A stretch of 64,000 nucleotides of DNA from Klebsiella grimontii (GTDB taxonomy: Bacteria > Pseudomonadota > Gammaproteobacteria > Enterobacterales > Enterobacteriaceae): contig NZ_FZTC01000014.1 of assembly GCF_900200035.1 (NCBI RefSeq), forward strand, positions 310,001 to 374,000, in the 5' to 3' direction. Made by a program: the position numbers and the translations under genes. Within the stretch, counting starts at the first letter, position 1. Each line of letters opens with the position of its first letter. The notes beneath the pieces were generated by a model. It made no database searches and was not told the DNA's origin. It saw only the letters and a program-made list of their open reading frames with translations. Shown piece by piece: positions 19,373-28,759 of the stretch.

Positions 19373-20089
19373 TTATTTACCGGGGGTTAACACCACGGTA
19401 ATCGGCTTATTCAGAGTCATCATCTCGGTAGAAAGTTCCGCCTTGTACGCGAGAATTTCCACCCCCTTGTTTTGCGCCTCAATCAATAGCTGTGCGTATC
19501 TGGCATCAATATGATGCGCGGGTGAGAAACGGTCGATCGCCGAGTGCAGCACGGCGAACAAAATCACCGCCCGATCGCCCGCTGCCGCCACGCTCATCAG
19601 CTCCCGCAGGTGCTTCTGGCCGCGTTCGGTAACCGCATCGGGGAAGTAACCGTATTCCTTTTCCGCCAACGTAACCGATTTCACTTCAATATAGCAGTTT
19701 TGTTGGTCATCTGCTTGTAACAGAATATCAATGCGGCTGTTTTCATCACCATACTTCACTTCGCTTTTCAGCGTGTTATAGCCCAAAAGCTCGGGAATAT
19801 TTCCCGCCAGAATCGCCTCTTTCGCCAACGTGTTAGCACGTAGAGTATTAACACAAATTGTCGCACCTTCTACGGTTTCGGTTATTTCCCACGTGTGGGC
19901 ATATTTGCGTTTAGGATTATCTGAAGTGGAATACCAGACGGTATCGCCCGGCGCGGCGCAGCCGGTCATGGCGCCGGTGTTGGGACAGTGCAGGGTCAGC
20001 TCGCGACCGTCGGGGGTGATCACATCGGCGAGAAACCGTTTGTAACGTTTAATGAGGGTGGCGGACCGTAGCGGGGGAGTAAACAGCAT
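19373..20089 (-). CDS. sfsA: SfsA family DNA-binding/nuclease-like protein
   Basis: 238 residues (E. coli 234). Named for sugar fermentation stimulation: extra copies allow maltose gene expression without CRP. The N-terminal OB-like part ([20 protein letters not shown]) and the C-terminal nuclease-like segment ([17 protein letters not shown]) are conserved. The start shares one base with the thpR stop (TGATG), so they are coupled. The molecular role remains unclear. Confidence 0.93.
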   Translation of the reverse strand: MLFTPPLRSATLIKRYKRFLADVITPDGRELTLHCPNTGAMTGCAAPGDTVWYSTSDNPKRKYAHTWEITETVEGATICVNTLRANTLAKEAILAGNIPELLGYNTLKSEVKYGDENSRIDILLQADDQQNCYIEVKSVTLAEKEYGYFPDAVTERGQKHLRELMSVAAAGDRAVILFAVLHSAIDRFSPAHHIDARYAQLLIEAQNKGVEILAYKAELSTEMMTLNKPITVVLTPGK

Positions 20090-20625
20090 CAGCTTTCCTT
20101 GTCGAAAGGGTAACGTTCCAGCGCCTTGTAGCGGGTGCGGCCGCGGCTAAAGCTGGATTCGTAGAGTACAAATTCGTTGACCGCAAACGCCCAGCGAAAT
20201 CCGGGCGGCGGAATAGCCACCGCGTGGCGCGCGTCGCGCAGCAGGGTGATATGCGGATGAAACGGCTGCGGGCTCTGATAGCAGCCGCTGCGGGCGGCCT
20301 GGGCGCGCAGCATATTCGCTAATTGCAGAACTCCGCGCGGCGGCTGACGAGTGCCCAGCCACACCACTCGCGAACGCAGCCACTGCCCGGCATCGTCAAG
20401 GATCAGGGTAAAGCCCGGCTGGCGAATTCGTTCGGCCATCGCTGACAGCGCCCGCTGCTTATCCGCGCTCACTTCGCCAAGAAACGCCAGCGTCAGATGG
20501 AGGTTTGCCGCCGTCACCGGTCGACCAGCATCTTCGGGAAAGCTGGCGGCGCGCCAGTGAACGATCTGCCGCTGAACTTCTGCGGGAAGTTCAAGGGCGA
20601 AAAACAGCCTTTTCGGCTCGGACAT
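20089..20625 (-). CDS. thpR: RNA 2',3'-cyclic phosphodiesterase (2H family)
   Basis: 178 residues (E. coli ThpR/LigT 176). It has the two HxTx catalytic motifs of the 2H superfamily: HLTL (about 43-46) and HITL (about 125-128). It can ligate or hydrolyse 2',5' RNA bonds in vitro; the cellular role is unclear. First gene of thpR-sfsA, divergent from hrpB across 72 bp. Confidence 0.95.
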   Translation of the reverse strand: MSEPKRLFFALELPAEVQRQIVHWRAASFPEDAGRPVTAANLHLTLAFLGEVSADKQRALSAMAERIRQPGFTLILDDAGQWLRSRVVWLGTRQPPRGVLQLANMLRAQAARSGCYQSPQPFHPHITLLRDARHAVAIPPPGFRWAFAVNEFVLYESSFSRGRTRYKALERYPFDKES

Positions 20626-20697
20626 GATAGAGACTCGGTAATGAATTACCGGGATGCTACAATGCTTGCCCGCAAATGTTAACCTCCGGAGCGCTTC

Positions 20698-23127
20698 GTG
20701 TCCTCATTGCCGGTTGCCGCCGTCCTCCCTGAACTTCTTTCTGCTCTGCGGCATGCGCCGCAGGTTCTGCTTAATGCGCCAACCGGCGCCGGGAAATCCA
20801 CCTGGCTGCCGTTGCAAATCCTCGCGCAGGGTAAAATTAACGGGCGCATTATCCTGCTGGAGCCGCGGCGGCTGGCGGCGCGTAACGTGGCGCAGCGGCT
20901 GGCGGAACTGCTGGGGGAGAAGCCCGGCGAGACCGTGGGCTACCGCATGCGCGCCGAGACCTGCGTCGGGCCGAACACGCGCCTCGAAGTGGTGACGGAA
21001 GGTATTTTGACGCGGATGATCCAGCGCGATCCGGAGCTGAGCGGCGTGGGGCTGGCGATCCTCGATGAGTTCCACGAGCGCAGCCTGCAGGCGGATCTGG
21101 CGCTGGCGCTGCTGCTCGACGTCCAGCAGGGGCTACGCGACGATCTCAAGCTGCTGATTATGTCGGCGACGCTCGATAATGAGCGCCTGCAGCGTCTGCT
21201 GCCGGAGGCGCCGGTTATCGTTTCCGAAGGGCGCGCGTTTCCGGTTGAGCGGCGTTTTCAGCCGCTGGCGACCCATCAGCGTTTTGACGAGGCGGTGGCG
21301 ATTGCCGCCGCGGAACTGCTGCGTAGCGAAAACGGTTCAATGCTGCTGTTTCTGCCCGGCGTCGGCGAGATCCAACGGGTACAGGAGCGGCTGGCGGAGC
21401 GGGTGGCGAGCGATGTTGTGCTGTGCCCGCTGTACGGCGCGCTGCCGCTGAGTGAGCAGCGCAAGGCGATACTGCCTGCGCCCGTCGGGATGCGCAAGGT
21501 GGTGCTGGCGACCAATATCGCCGAAACCAGTCTGACCATTGAGGGGATTCGTCTGGTGGTAGATAGCGCCCAGGAGCGCGTCGCCCGCTTTGACGCCCGC
21601 ACCGGGCTTACCCGCCTGGTCACGCAGCGCATCAGCCAGGCCTCAATGACCCAGCGCGCCGGACGCGCCGGGCGTCTGGAACCGGGGATCTGTCTGCATC
21701 TGCTTGCTAAAGAGCAGGCCGAGCGCGCGGCGGCGCAGGGCGATCCGGAAATCCTGCAAAGCGACCTGTCTTCACTGTTGCTGGAGTTGTTGCAGTGGGG
21801 ATGCCAGGACCCGGCGCAGCTTAGCTGGCTGGATCTGCCGCCTGCGGTTAATCTGGCGGCGGCCCGGCGTCTGCTCACCGACCTTTCTGCGCTGGAAGGC
21901 GAGCGGCTGTCGTCGCACGGGCGCAAAATGGCGGCGTTGGGCAACGATCCGCGTCTGGCGGCGATGCTGACCGCGGCGGAGGATGCCGATGGCGCCGCCA
22001 CGGCGGCTAAGCTGGCGGCGATCCTGGAAGAGCCGCCGCGCGGCGGCAATAGCGATCTTAGCGCGGCGTTTGCCCGTCAGCAGGGCAACTGGCAGCAGCG
22101 GGCGCAGCAGTTGATAAAACGGCTGGCGGTGCGCGGCGGTCAGCCTGACGCCGACAGAATCGCGGCGCTGCTGGCCTCCGCTTTTGCCGACCGTATCGCC
22201 CATCGTCGCGGCCAGGAGGGGCGCTATCAGCTGGCCAACGGAATGGGGGCGATGCTCGACGCCGACGATGCGCTGGGCCGCCACGAGTGGCTGATCGCGC
22301 CGCTGCTGCTGCAGGGAAGTTCATCGCCGGATGCGCGGATCCTGCTGGCGCTGCCGGTAGAGATTAACGCGCTGATTGAGCGGTGTCCGGCGCTGGTCCA
22401 GCGCTCCGATATCGTCGAGTGGGATGAGGCGTTAGGCACGCTGAAGGCCTGGCGGCGTACCTGTATCGGACGGCTGGTGATTAAAACTCAACCGCTGGCG
22501 AAGCCGTCGGAAGAGGAGCTGCATCAGGCGATGCTCAACGGCATCCGCGAAAAGGGGCTGAGCGTGCTCAACTGGACGCCGGAGGCGGAGCAGCTGCGTT
22601 TGCGCCTGCACTGCGCGGCGCAGTGGCTGCCGGAGGAGGCGTGGCCAGCCGTTGATGAGGCATCGCTGCTGGCATCGCTTGAGCAGTGGCTGTTACCGCA
22701 GATGACGGGCGTCCATTCTCTGCGCGCGCTGAAGGCGCTGGATGTGCGTCAGGCGCTGCAAAACTGGCTGCCGTGGCCGCTGCGCCAGAAGCTGGACAGC
22801 GAGCTACCCACGCACTATACGGTGCCGACCGGTAGCCGCATCGCGATTCGTTATCACGATGATAACCCTCCGGCGCTGGCGGTGCGGATGCAGGAGATGT
22901 TTGGCGAGGCGACGACCCCGACTATCGCCCAGGGGCGGGTGCCGCTGGTGCTGGAGCTACTGTCGCCGGCGCAGCGCCCGCTGCAGATCACCCGCGATTT
23001 AGGCGCATTCTGGCAGGGGAGCTACCGCGAGGTGCAAAAAGAGATGAAAGGGCGCTATCCGAAGCACGTCTGGCCGGACGATCCGGCCAATACCGCCCCG
23101 ACCCGGCGCACCAAAAAATATTCGTAA
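20698..23127 (+). CDS. hrpB: DEAH-box ATP-dependent helicase HrpB
   Basis: 809 residues, starting at GTG as MSSLPVAAVLPELL. Helicase motifs: I APTGAGKST (about 27-35), II DEFH (DEAH variant), III SAT, V TNIAETSLTI and VI QRAGRAGR. The C-terminal half has the HrpB family domain ending in DPANTAPTRRTKKYS. The role in RNA metabolism is not well defined. The gene ends 11 bp before the REP array. Confidence 0.96.
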   Translation: MSSLPVAAVLPELLSALRHAPQVLLNAPTGAGKSTWLPLQILAQGKINGRIILLEPRRLAARNVAQRLAELLGEKPGETVGYRMRAETCVGPNTRLEVVTEGILTRMIQRDPELSGVGLAILDEFHERSLQADLALALLLDVQQGLRDDLKLLIMSATLDNERLQRLLPEAPVIVSEGRAFPVERRFQPLATHQRFDEAVAIAAAELLRSENGSMLLFLPGVGEIQRVQERLAERVASDVVLCPLYGALPLSEQRKAILPAPVGMRKVVLATNIAETSLTIEGIRLVVDSAQERVARFDARTGLTRLVTQRISQASMTQRAGRAGRLEPGICLHLLAKEQAERAAAQGDPEILQSDLSSLLLELLQWGCQDPAQLSWLDLPPAVNLAAARRLLTDLSALEGERLSSHGRKMAALGNDPRLAAMLTAAEDADGAATAAKLAAILEEPPRGGNSDLSAAFARQQGNWQQRAQQLIKRLAVRGGQPDADRIAALLASAFADRIAHRRGQEGRYQLANGMGAMLDADDALGRHEWLIAPLLLQGSSSPDARILLALPVEINALIERCPALVQRSDIVEWDEALGTLKAWRRTCIGRLVIKTQPLAKPSEEELHQAMLNGIREKGLSVLNWTPEAEQLRLRLHCAAQWLPEEAWPAVDEASLLASLEQWLLPQMTGVHSLRALKALDVRQALQNWLPWPLRQKLDSELPTHYTVPTGSRIAIRYHDDNPPALAVRMQEMFGEATTPTIAQGRVPLVLELLSPAQRPLQITRDLGAFWQGSYREVQKEMKGRYPKHVWPDDPANTAPTRRTKKYS

Positions 23128-23138
23128 CCGGTTATTTT

Positions 23139-23573
23139 CCCGGAGGCGGTGCTGGCGCACCTGTCCGGGCTACCGGTCCGCAGACGGCGGGGAACCCGTA
23201 GCCCCGGTAAGGCGTCAGCCGCCACCGGGGGGGAGTATGCGAAGCCTCGGTAGGAACGGCTTCCCGGAGGCGGTGCTGGCGCACCTGGCCGGGCTACCGG
23301 TCCGCAGACGGCGGGGAACCCGTAGCCCCGGTAAGGCGTCAGCCGCCACCAGGGGGGAGTATGCGAAGCCTCGGTGGGTACGGCTTCCCGGAGGCGGTGC
23401 TGGCGCACCTGTCCGGGCTACCGGTCCGCAGACGGCGGGGAACCCGTAGCCCCGGTAAGGCGTCAGCCGCCACCGGGGGGGAGTATGCGAAGCCTCGGTG
23501 GGTACGGCTTCCCGGAGGCGGTGCTGGCGCACCTGTCCGGGCTACCGGCCCGCAGACGGCGGGGAACCCGTAG
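23139..23573. repeat. Tandem 124-bp array of paired REP/BIME elements
   Basis: Units start at 23139, 23263, 23387 and 23511, exactly 124 bp apart: three full copies and a partial fourth, with only a few base differences. Each unit holds two inverted REP palindromes: CCCGGAGGCG...TGTCCGGGCTAC (23139-23173 in copy 1) and, in the opposite sense, GTAGCCCCGG...CCACCGGGG (23198-23230). They are joined by CGGTCCGCAGACGGCGGGGA, and units are joined by a GAGTATGCGAAGCCTCGGT linker. REPs are typical of enterobacterial intergenic DNA and can bind gyrase or IHF, or stabilise mRNA 3' ends. The array fills the convergent hrpB-pulO gap. ORFs in it are frame artefacts. Confidence 0.92.
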
Positions 23574-23575
23574 CC

Positions 23576-23600
23576 CGGTCAGCGCAGCGCCACCGGGAAG
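23576..23600 (-). repeat. REP-like palindrome containing the pulO stop codon
   Basis: On the minus strand CCCGGTGGCGCTGCGCTGACC then GGGCTAC is a REP-like hairpin (CCCGGT pairs with ACCGGG). Its middle encodes the last pulO residues PVALR and the TGA. It abuts the partial fourth copy of the 124-bp array. Confidence 0.7.
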
Positions 23601-24409
23601 ATGGGGGGGTAAATTTGGCTCCACAAAAAGATGCCGCCGCCCGCCAGCGCCAGCCAGGGCCCGAAGGCCAAAGGCTGCTGGAGCGACTGCCGGGTTATCA
23701 GGCGCTGCAGCAGCGTCCAGACCAGGCCGCTGGCGGAAGCCAGCAGCAGCGTCTGCGGCAGCGCCTGCCAGCCGAGCCACGCGCCGAGCGCCGCCAGCAG
23801 TTTGAAATCGCCGTAGCCCAGCGCCTCTTTACCGCTCAGCAGACGGAATACCCAGTACACCGACCACAGCGATAAATACCCGGCCATCGCGCCCACGACC
23901 GCCTCCGCCAGCGGCACGTAAGTCGCGCTAAGATTGAACAACAGCCCGGCCCACATCAGCGGTAGCGTCAGCCCGTCCGGCAGCAGCTGCGTTTGCGCGT
24001 CGATGGCGGCGAGGATCAGCAGCAGCGACAATAAAATCAACCCGCCCAGCAGCGGCACGCCCGGCGCCATCAGGTATCCCGCCAGCACAAACAGCGCGCC
24101 GGTCGCCAGCTCCATCAGGGGATAGCGAGGCGAGATCGGCTGCCCGCAGCAGCGCGAACGCCCCTTAAGAAACAGGAAGCCCAGCAGCGGAATATTGTCC
24201 CGCCAGGCGATGGGCTCACGGCACTGCGGACAGAACGACGCGGGAAAACAGAGATTGATTCCCTCTGCCTGCTCCATCATCAGCGGCAGACGGTGGATAA
24301 CGACGTTAAAAAAGCTGCCGAACGCCAGTCCGGACAGGAATAAAAAGCTGCCCCAGAGAAACGGGTATTGCGCGGCGAACTCGGGTAATAACGCGATGTT
24401 TTCGACCAT
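23579..24409 (-). CDS. pulO: Type IV prepilin peptidase / N-methylase of the Pul type II secretion system
   Basis: Inner-membrane aspartyl protease that cleaves pseudopilins PulG-J and K after Gly and methylates the new N-terminus. About 276 residues with several hydrophobic helices. Catalytic aspartates are in AAIDAQTQLLPD and GYGDFK (GxGD). The cytoplasmic loop has CPQC and a CC pair as zinc-site cysteines. Start at MVENIALL: AGGAGA precedes it and TAATG overlaps the pulN stop by one base; a longer frame from 24451 would lie in pulN. Last gene of the pulC-O operon. Its stop codon is embedded in a REP-like hairpin. Confidence 0.95.
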   Translation of the reverse strand: MVENIALLPEFAAQYPFLWGSFLFLSGLAFGSFFNVVIHRLPLMMEQAEGINLCFPASFCPQCREPIAWRDNIPLLGFLFLKGRSRCCGQPISPRYPLMELATGALFVLAGYLMAPGVPLLGGLILLSLLLILAAIDAQTQLLPDGLTLPLMWAGLLFNLSATYVPLAEAVVGAMAGYLSLWSVYWVFRLLSGKEALGYGDFKLLAALGAWLGWQALPQTLLLASASGLVWTLLQRLITRQSLQQPLAFGPWLALAGGGIFLWSQIYPPIFPVALR

Positions 24410-25167
24410 TATTTTTTCTCCTCGGATAGCCACTCTCCTTGCCACCGCCACGGTATGCGTCCCTGCTCATCTTTACGGCCGTTTTGCGCGACCAGCAGCG
24501 TCAGCAGCGCCGGGGCCGCCTGACGAGGTTGCAGCGTACCGTTAAACGTATAGCGCCCGTCGGGCGTCAGAACGCCCTGTCCGGTGAGGCTAAGCTGATG
24601 GGAGTCCTGGGTCAGGGCGACAGCCAGCGCACCCGCCGGGGTACAGCTTAATTTGCCGTTGACCTGGGCCAGTTCGAGCAACCCGGCGGGGGAGCTGAGC
24701 GCCGCATCTTGCCACTGCACGGCGCTCGCGGCTATCCGCCGGCAGCCGTTGGCGTTAAAGCTGGCCTCCGGCAGCGTCAGCGCCAGCTGGCCGCGGGCTT
24801 CCAGCGGCATACCCAGCGCCAGCCGCTGGCTGATTAAACGGGCCGGAATCACGAGCCGTCCCTCGCGCACCACAAACTCGTTCAGGCCGTGCAGCCAGGC
24901 CTGGCCGCGCAGGCCGGAGGGATCGTTAAAACGGATATGCCAGCCGGGAAGCCAGGTCGAGAAGCCAAACTCCCAGCGTAAATAGGCTAATTCAACGCCG
25001 CGCCAGCTGGCCTGAAGGGCTTCTCCCTTCCACAGGGTGCCCGACGTTTGCGCGAGCCGCGCGCCGTCCGGCAGCGCCAGGGCCAGCAGACGCGCCGGCG
25101 CGCTGAGCAGCAGCCAGAAGAGATAGATCGCCGCCAGCAGCAGGCCGATAGTGAGTCTATTTTTCAT
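24409..25167 (-). CDS. pulN: Type II secretion protein N
   Basis: 252 residues. A single N-terminal transmembrane segment (about 7-30, LTIGLLLAAIYLFWLLL) and a periplasmic domain ending in WRWQGEWLSEEKK. GspN family; it is absent from some type II systems and PulN is reported to be dispensable or of minor effect in the Pul system. Overlaps pulM by 11 bp and pulO by 1 bp. Confidence 0.95.
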   Translation of the reverse strand: MKNRLTIGLLLAAIYLFWLLLSAPARLLALALPDGARLAQTSGTLWKGEALQASWRGVELAYLRWEFGFSTWLPGWHIRFNDPSGLRGQAWLHGLNEFVVREGRLVIPARLISQRLALGMPLEARGQLALTLPEASFNANGCRRIAASAVQWQDAALSSPAGLLELAQVNGKLSCTPAGALAVALTQDSHQLSLTGQGVLTPDGRYTFNGTLQPRQAAPALLTLLVAQNGRKDEQGRIPWRWQGEWLSEEKK

Positions 25168-25642
25168 CGCTGCGCTCCAGCACCAGCGTATTGACGGTCA
25201 CCCAGCCGGGCTGCTGCGCTACGGCGGTCACCGCCAGGGTGGCGGTGGTCATCCCCGCCTGCCCCAGCGCGTCCAGCCATGCCATCAGCGCCTGGAAATC
25301 GGCGGGCTGCACGGTAAGGCTCAGGCGGGAGCCCTGCGGCTGCAGGCGAACGATGGTGAGACCGTGACGGGCGGTTTCGCGCATAATCACCGTCGAGGGT
25401 TCTTCCGGCGCGGTGGGCGGCTTCTGATTGCGAAGCTGACGGAGAAGGGGCGTCTGCTGGCGCATCCACTGCAGGCTGGCCTGCTCCCTGGCCAGCGTTT
25501 GCCGCCACTGCGCCTCGCGGTTTTGCCACGGCTGCCATAACATGTAATAGACCAGGCCGATGAGCAGTACCACGGCCATCCCCAGCAGCAGACGCCGTTC
25601 GCGGCGCGTACGCTGTTGCCATAAGGCGAGCAGGTTATGCAT
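25157..25642 (-). CDS. pulM: Type II secretion protein M
   Basis: 161 residues: short cytoplasmic N-terminus rich in Arg, one transmembrane segment (about 18-37, RLLLGMAVVLLIGLVYYML) and a periplasmic ferredoxin-like domain. Forms the inner-membrane platform with PulL, PulF and PulC. Overlaps pulL by 8 bp and pulN by 11 bp. Confidence 0.96.
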   Translation of the reverse strand: MHNLLALWQQRTRRERRLLLGMAVVLLIGLVYYMLWQPWQNREAQWRQTLAREQASLQWMRQQTPLLRQLRNQKPPTAPEEPSTVIMRETARHGLTIVRLQPQGSRLSLTVQPADFQALMAWLDALGQAGMTTATLAVTAVAQQPGWVTVNTLVLERSDEK

Positions 25643-26831
25643 CGTTCCCCTCCAGCGTCAGGCGCCCTTCAATACCGTCGGCGCGCGGCTTCATCTCGCC
25701 GGTCTGCACGCGAAACCTCGCCCGCGCCCGCTGGCTGAACTGCTCCAGGGCCTGCGAGGAAACGGCGGATATCTCCAGCTGCAGCGCGTTGCGCGCGGCG
25801 TCAAAGCTCAACGTCCGCAGGCGGATGCCCGGCGTGTCGTCGATGATTTGCTGCAGCGCGCCGAGCCGCGAGATAAGCGCCGGCCGGGCGCCCGCGTTTT
25901 TCATCTGCCGCAGATGCTGCTGCATTTGCAGGCGCGGGTTGACGACGTTCTTTTCCGTTTTGAACCACTGGCGGTAAAAATCACGGCTGGCCTGCACGGC
26001 GGCGTCGGCCTGCTGTCCCAGCATGAGATGATCGTGGAGGCAATTACTGCTCCACAGCAGCAGTAGCGCCAGCGCCGCGACGATTACCGGGCGCCAGCGT
26101 CGTGGCGTCGGCTGCCGGCGGCGTTTTGCGGCAAAATCGCCCTGGCGTAAGCAGATTCTGCGCGCATCGGGATTGGCCGCCGCCAGCTGCAGCAGATCCT
26201 GCGCCGGGAGAGGCTGCCACGGCGCGGCGATATCCGGCGGCGGCGAGTAGCAGGCGATGGGCGCGAGGTCTTGCCAGTGGGTCAGCAGCTGGTCGAGCCA
26301 TACGGTTTCCACCGCCATTCCGCCCCACGTATCACAGCGAAACAGCCACTGCTCGCCGCAGCGTACGGCGCTCCAGCCGGTGGGACTGTGCGGCAGCGCC
26401 AGGACATCCGGCGTCAGGGCCAGTACGCTCAGCCCGAGGCTGTCGCACCAGGCCTGCCAGGCGCGCATCTTTTCCCGCCCGACCACCGCCACGGCGCAGT
26501 CGGTTTTGTGCTGGTGGAGCAAGGCAAAGTGGCTCTCCTCAACTTCCGTCGCCAGCTGTTCTTCGAGTAAAAACGCCAGCGCCTGCTGCGGTCTTCTGCG
26601 CGCCCCGGCGGGCAGAGCGACGCGATGAAATGCGCAATCGCTGGCGGGCACCAGTACCCAGGCCGGATGGCGCTGCGCCAGCAGGCTGAGCGTCGGATCG
26701 CCAGCATCAGGATGCCACTCGCCAGTCTGCGCCGTGTCGCCCGGCGCGGCCAGCCGCCATATCGCCGTCGCGGCATCGGGATTGAGGCGAATAATCAGCA
26801 CGGCGGCGGAAGAGGTATGGTGGTTATTCAT
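25635..26831 (-). CDS. pulL: Type II secretion protein L
   Basis: 398 residues. A cytoplasmic actin-like N-terminal domain (about 1-245) recruits the ATPase PulE. A transmembrane segment follows (about 250-270, RRWRPVIVAALALLLLWSS), then a periplasmic domain that binds PulM. Overlaps pulK by 8 bp and pulM by 8 bp. Confidence 0.96.
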   Translation of the reverse strand: MNNHHTSSAAVLIIRLNPDAATAIWRLAAPGDTAQTGEWHPDAGDPTLSLLAQRHPAWVLVPASDCAFHRVALPAGARRRPQQALAFLLEEQLATEVEESHFALLHQHKTDCAVAVVGREKMRAWQAWCDSLGLSVLALTPDVLALPHSPTGWSAVRCGEQWLFRCDTWGGMAVETVWLDQLLTHWQDLAPIACYSPPPDIAAPWQPLPAQDLLQLAAANPDARRICLRQGDFAAKRRRQPTPRRWRPVIVAALALLLLWSSNCLHDHLMLGQQADAAVQASRDFYRQWFKTEKNVVNPRLQMQQHLRQMKNAGARPALISRLGALQQIIDDTPGIRLRTLSFDAARNALQLEISAVSSQALEQFSQRARARFRVQTGEMKPRADGIEGRLTLEGNDA

Positions 26832-27804
26832 CGGCTACCCAGTAGATTCCGTAGCGCCGCTGGACGACGCCGAAGGTACGCCCCTGCTTTTGCAGGAGGC
26901 TGCGTTGCTGATAGCGGGCGTTGCCCATCACTACGCTGAAGGTGGCGATAAAACGCTCGCTGTGAACCGCCAGCCACGGGCGCGCGGCGGCGGTATCGGT
27001 TTTTTGTAATGCCGGCTGCGACAGGAAGGCGGCGACGCTGCTCCAGCCGGTGGCCGCGCGGGCCTGCAGCAGCTGCCGGGCTTCGACGAGGGTGAGTTCA
27101 GCGGGGAACAGCGCCGCCAGCAGCGCGGCCCGATCGGGCTGCAGGGTATTGACGTTCACCTGCAGCGTCTCGTCCGCCAGGGCGCAGACGTAGGGCAGCA
27201 GGCGCTGATAGAGCGCGGCGTCCATCCCGGCCAGCAGACGCAGCTCGCTGACGTCCTGCAGCGGCTGATTGCCGGTCAGATAGCCGGGGGATTGCGCCAT
27301 ATAGACCTCGTCTTCCGCGCCGTTCAGCAGCGGCTGGCGGTCGTCATCGACCCAGTCGCGCAGGGCGGCGGTGAGCTGTAAGGCGCGCAGCGGCTCGCTG
27401 CCGAGGTTTTCCAGCAGGCGGGTAAAGATCTGTGCGGGGTAAGGTACTGCGGCGCTTTCGTCGTCGCCGCGCTGGTTAATGGCGTTGAGGTTGAAGCAGG
27501 CCTGAGCGTCGGTAATCGTGGCGTAGATCTCGCCGTCATTGACCGTGAAGCGGCGCCCCTGCTGGGCCCAGTTCTGCGCCAGGTGGGTCTGGTTCGGCGA
27601 GTCGAGCGCGTCGCGTTGCAGCAGCGCCGCCGCCAGGGTTTCCGCCCCCAGCGCGTACCATTTGGCCTGCAGGTTATCGAGGGTGGTGGCGGTCTGCTGG
27701 TACATCCGGGCGCTGCGCTCGGTCATGGCGCTCGCCAGCACCATCATCAGGGCGAGGATCAGCAGCACCATGAGCAGGGCGACGCCGCGCTGGCGGTGGT
27801 TCAT
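26824..27804 (-). CDS. pulK: Minor pseudopilin PulK
   Basis: 326 residues, much larger than the other pseudopilins, as is usual for GspK. The prepilin site is QRG followed by VALLM: the usual Glu at +5 is Met, the hallmark of GspK, which caps the pseudopilus tip. It contains the large alpha-domain insert and Ca-binding region expected of the family. Start at MNHRQRGVALL, overlapping the pulJ stop (ATGA); a longer frame upstream reads antisense-like Ala/Gly sequence inside pulJ. Confidence 0.96.
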   Translation of the reverse strand: MNHRQRGVALLMVLLILALMMVLASAMTERSARMYQQTATTLDNLQAKWYALGAETLAAALLQRDALDSPNQTHLAQNWAQQGRRFTVNDGEIYATITDAQACFNLNAINQRGDDESAAVPYPAQIFTRLLENLGSEPLRALQLTAALRDWVDDDRQPLLNGAEDEVYMAQSPGYLTGNQPLQDVSELRLLAGMDAALYQRLLPYVCALADETLQVNVNTLQPDRAALLAALFPAELTLVEARQLLQARAATGWSSVAAFLSQPALQKTDTAAARPWLAVHSERFIATFSVVMGNARYQQRSLLQKQGRTFGVVQRRYGIYWVADE

Positions 27805-28397
27805 CGGCTGTCTCCCGGCGTAAGCAGAAACAGCCGGCGGATCTCGCCGTACGGCTCCAGCGTCAGGGTGACTTCCAGCCCCTGCGGCAGCGTCTGCGCC
27901 TGCTGCCATTCGTCCTGCCAGCGGCCGCTGGCGTAAAAACGCAGGCCAAACGCCCGCACGTCGCGCAGCACAATAGTCACCGTTGGCTGGCTACCGGGCA
28001 GCGGGTCCTGCTGGTCGTAGTTCAGACGTTCCAGCTGGCTGCCGCGCAGGCGGTAGCTGACGTTCTGAATTTCCGAACGCGGCAGGAGCCCCAAAGGATT
28101 GGGCCAGCCGTTGCGGCTAAAGGCGATCGCCCCGTCATCGCTGCCGAGCTGAAAGCGCCCGGCAAAAAACAGGCTTGCACTGTCGCGGCTGCGGCGGGGA
28201 ATGATTTGGCTAAAGTCCGCCGCCATCTGGCTGAACGTTTGCTGTAACGCCTGCATGCGCCCGCTCTTATCGCGGGTGAGCGTATCGGCGCGCATCACGT
28301 TTTGCAGCACCGTGACCGCGGCGACGCTGAGCGCGGCGAGAATGGCCAGCGCCAGCAGCATTTCGACGAGGGTAAAGCCGCTTGAGCGCCGGATCAT
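27801..28397 (-). CDS. pulJ: Minor pseudopilin PulJ
   Basis: 198 residues. Prepilin motif SSG followed by FTLVEMLL with Glu at +5, then the hydrophobic helix. With PulI and PulK it forms the tip complex of the pseudopilus. Overlaps pulI and pulK by 4 bp each. Confidence 0.97.
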   Translation of the reverse strand: MIRRSSGFTLVEMLLALAILAALSVAAVTVLQNVMRADTLTRDKSGRMQALQQTFSQMAADFSQIIPRRSRDSASLFFAGRFQLGSDDGAIAFSRNGWPNPLGLLPRSEIQNVSYRLRGSQLERLNYDQQDPLPGSQPTVTIVLRDVRAFGLRFYASGRWQDEWQQAQTLPQGLEVTLTLEPYGEIRRLFLLTPGDSR

Positions 28398-28759
28398 GGC
28401 GATGTCACGTAGGTGCGCAGCGAAGAGACGGGCGTCTTATCGCTTTTGGCGTGGCGAACCTCGACGTCCAGCGCCCGCAGCTGAGGCAGATCGGTCTCCA
28501 CCCCCTGCCAGCGAATGTGCCAGCTGACGCCTGCCGCCTGCAGCGTGGTTTCCGACCAGCTCAGCGCGGGCCAGCGGTTTTCCAGCCGGAGCTGTATCAG
28601 CTGATTGTCCGCCAGCCAGCTAGCGAGGGTTTTCTCCTCCATGCGTCCCAGCTGGCGGGTTTGCTGGAGCGTCGCCTGCATCACCGCCAGCCCGGCGAGA
28701 GCGAAGACCACCAGGGCGACCATGACTTCAATCAGCGTCATACCGGACTGCTTTTTCAT
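28394..28759 (-). CDS. pulI: Minor pseudopilin PulI
   Basis: 121 residues. Prepilin motif QSG followed by MTLIEVMV with Glu at +5. Initiates pseudopilus assembly with PulJ and PulK (family knowledge). Overlaps pulH and pulJ by 4 bp each. Confidence 0.97.
   Translation of the reverse strand: MKKQSGMTLIEVMVALVVFALAGLAVMQATLQQTRQLGRMEEKTLASWLADNQLIQLRLENRWPALSWSETTLQAAGVSWHIRWQGVETDLPQLRALDVEVRHAKSDKTPVSSLRTYVTSP

Noticed and set aside
23055-23875. Several overlapping open frames of 70-143 codons on both strands in the hrpB-pulO gap
   Set aside because: They lie in the 124-bp REP array and repeat in different frames because 124 is not a multiple of three. They are products of GC-rich palindromes, not genes.
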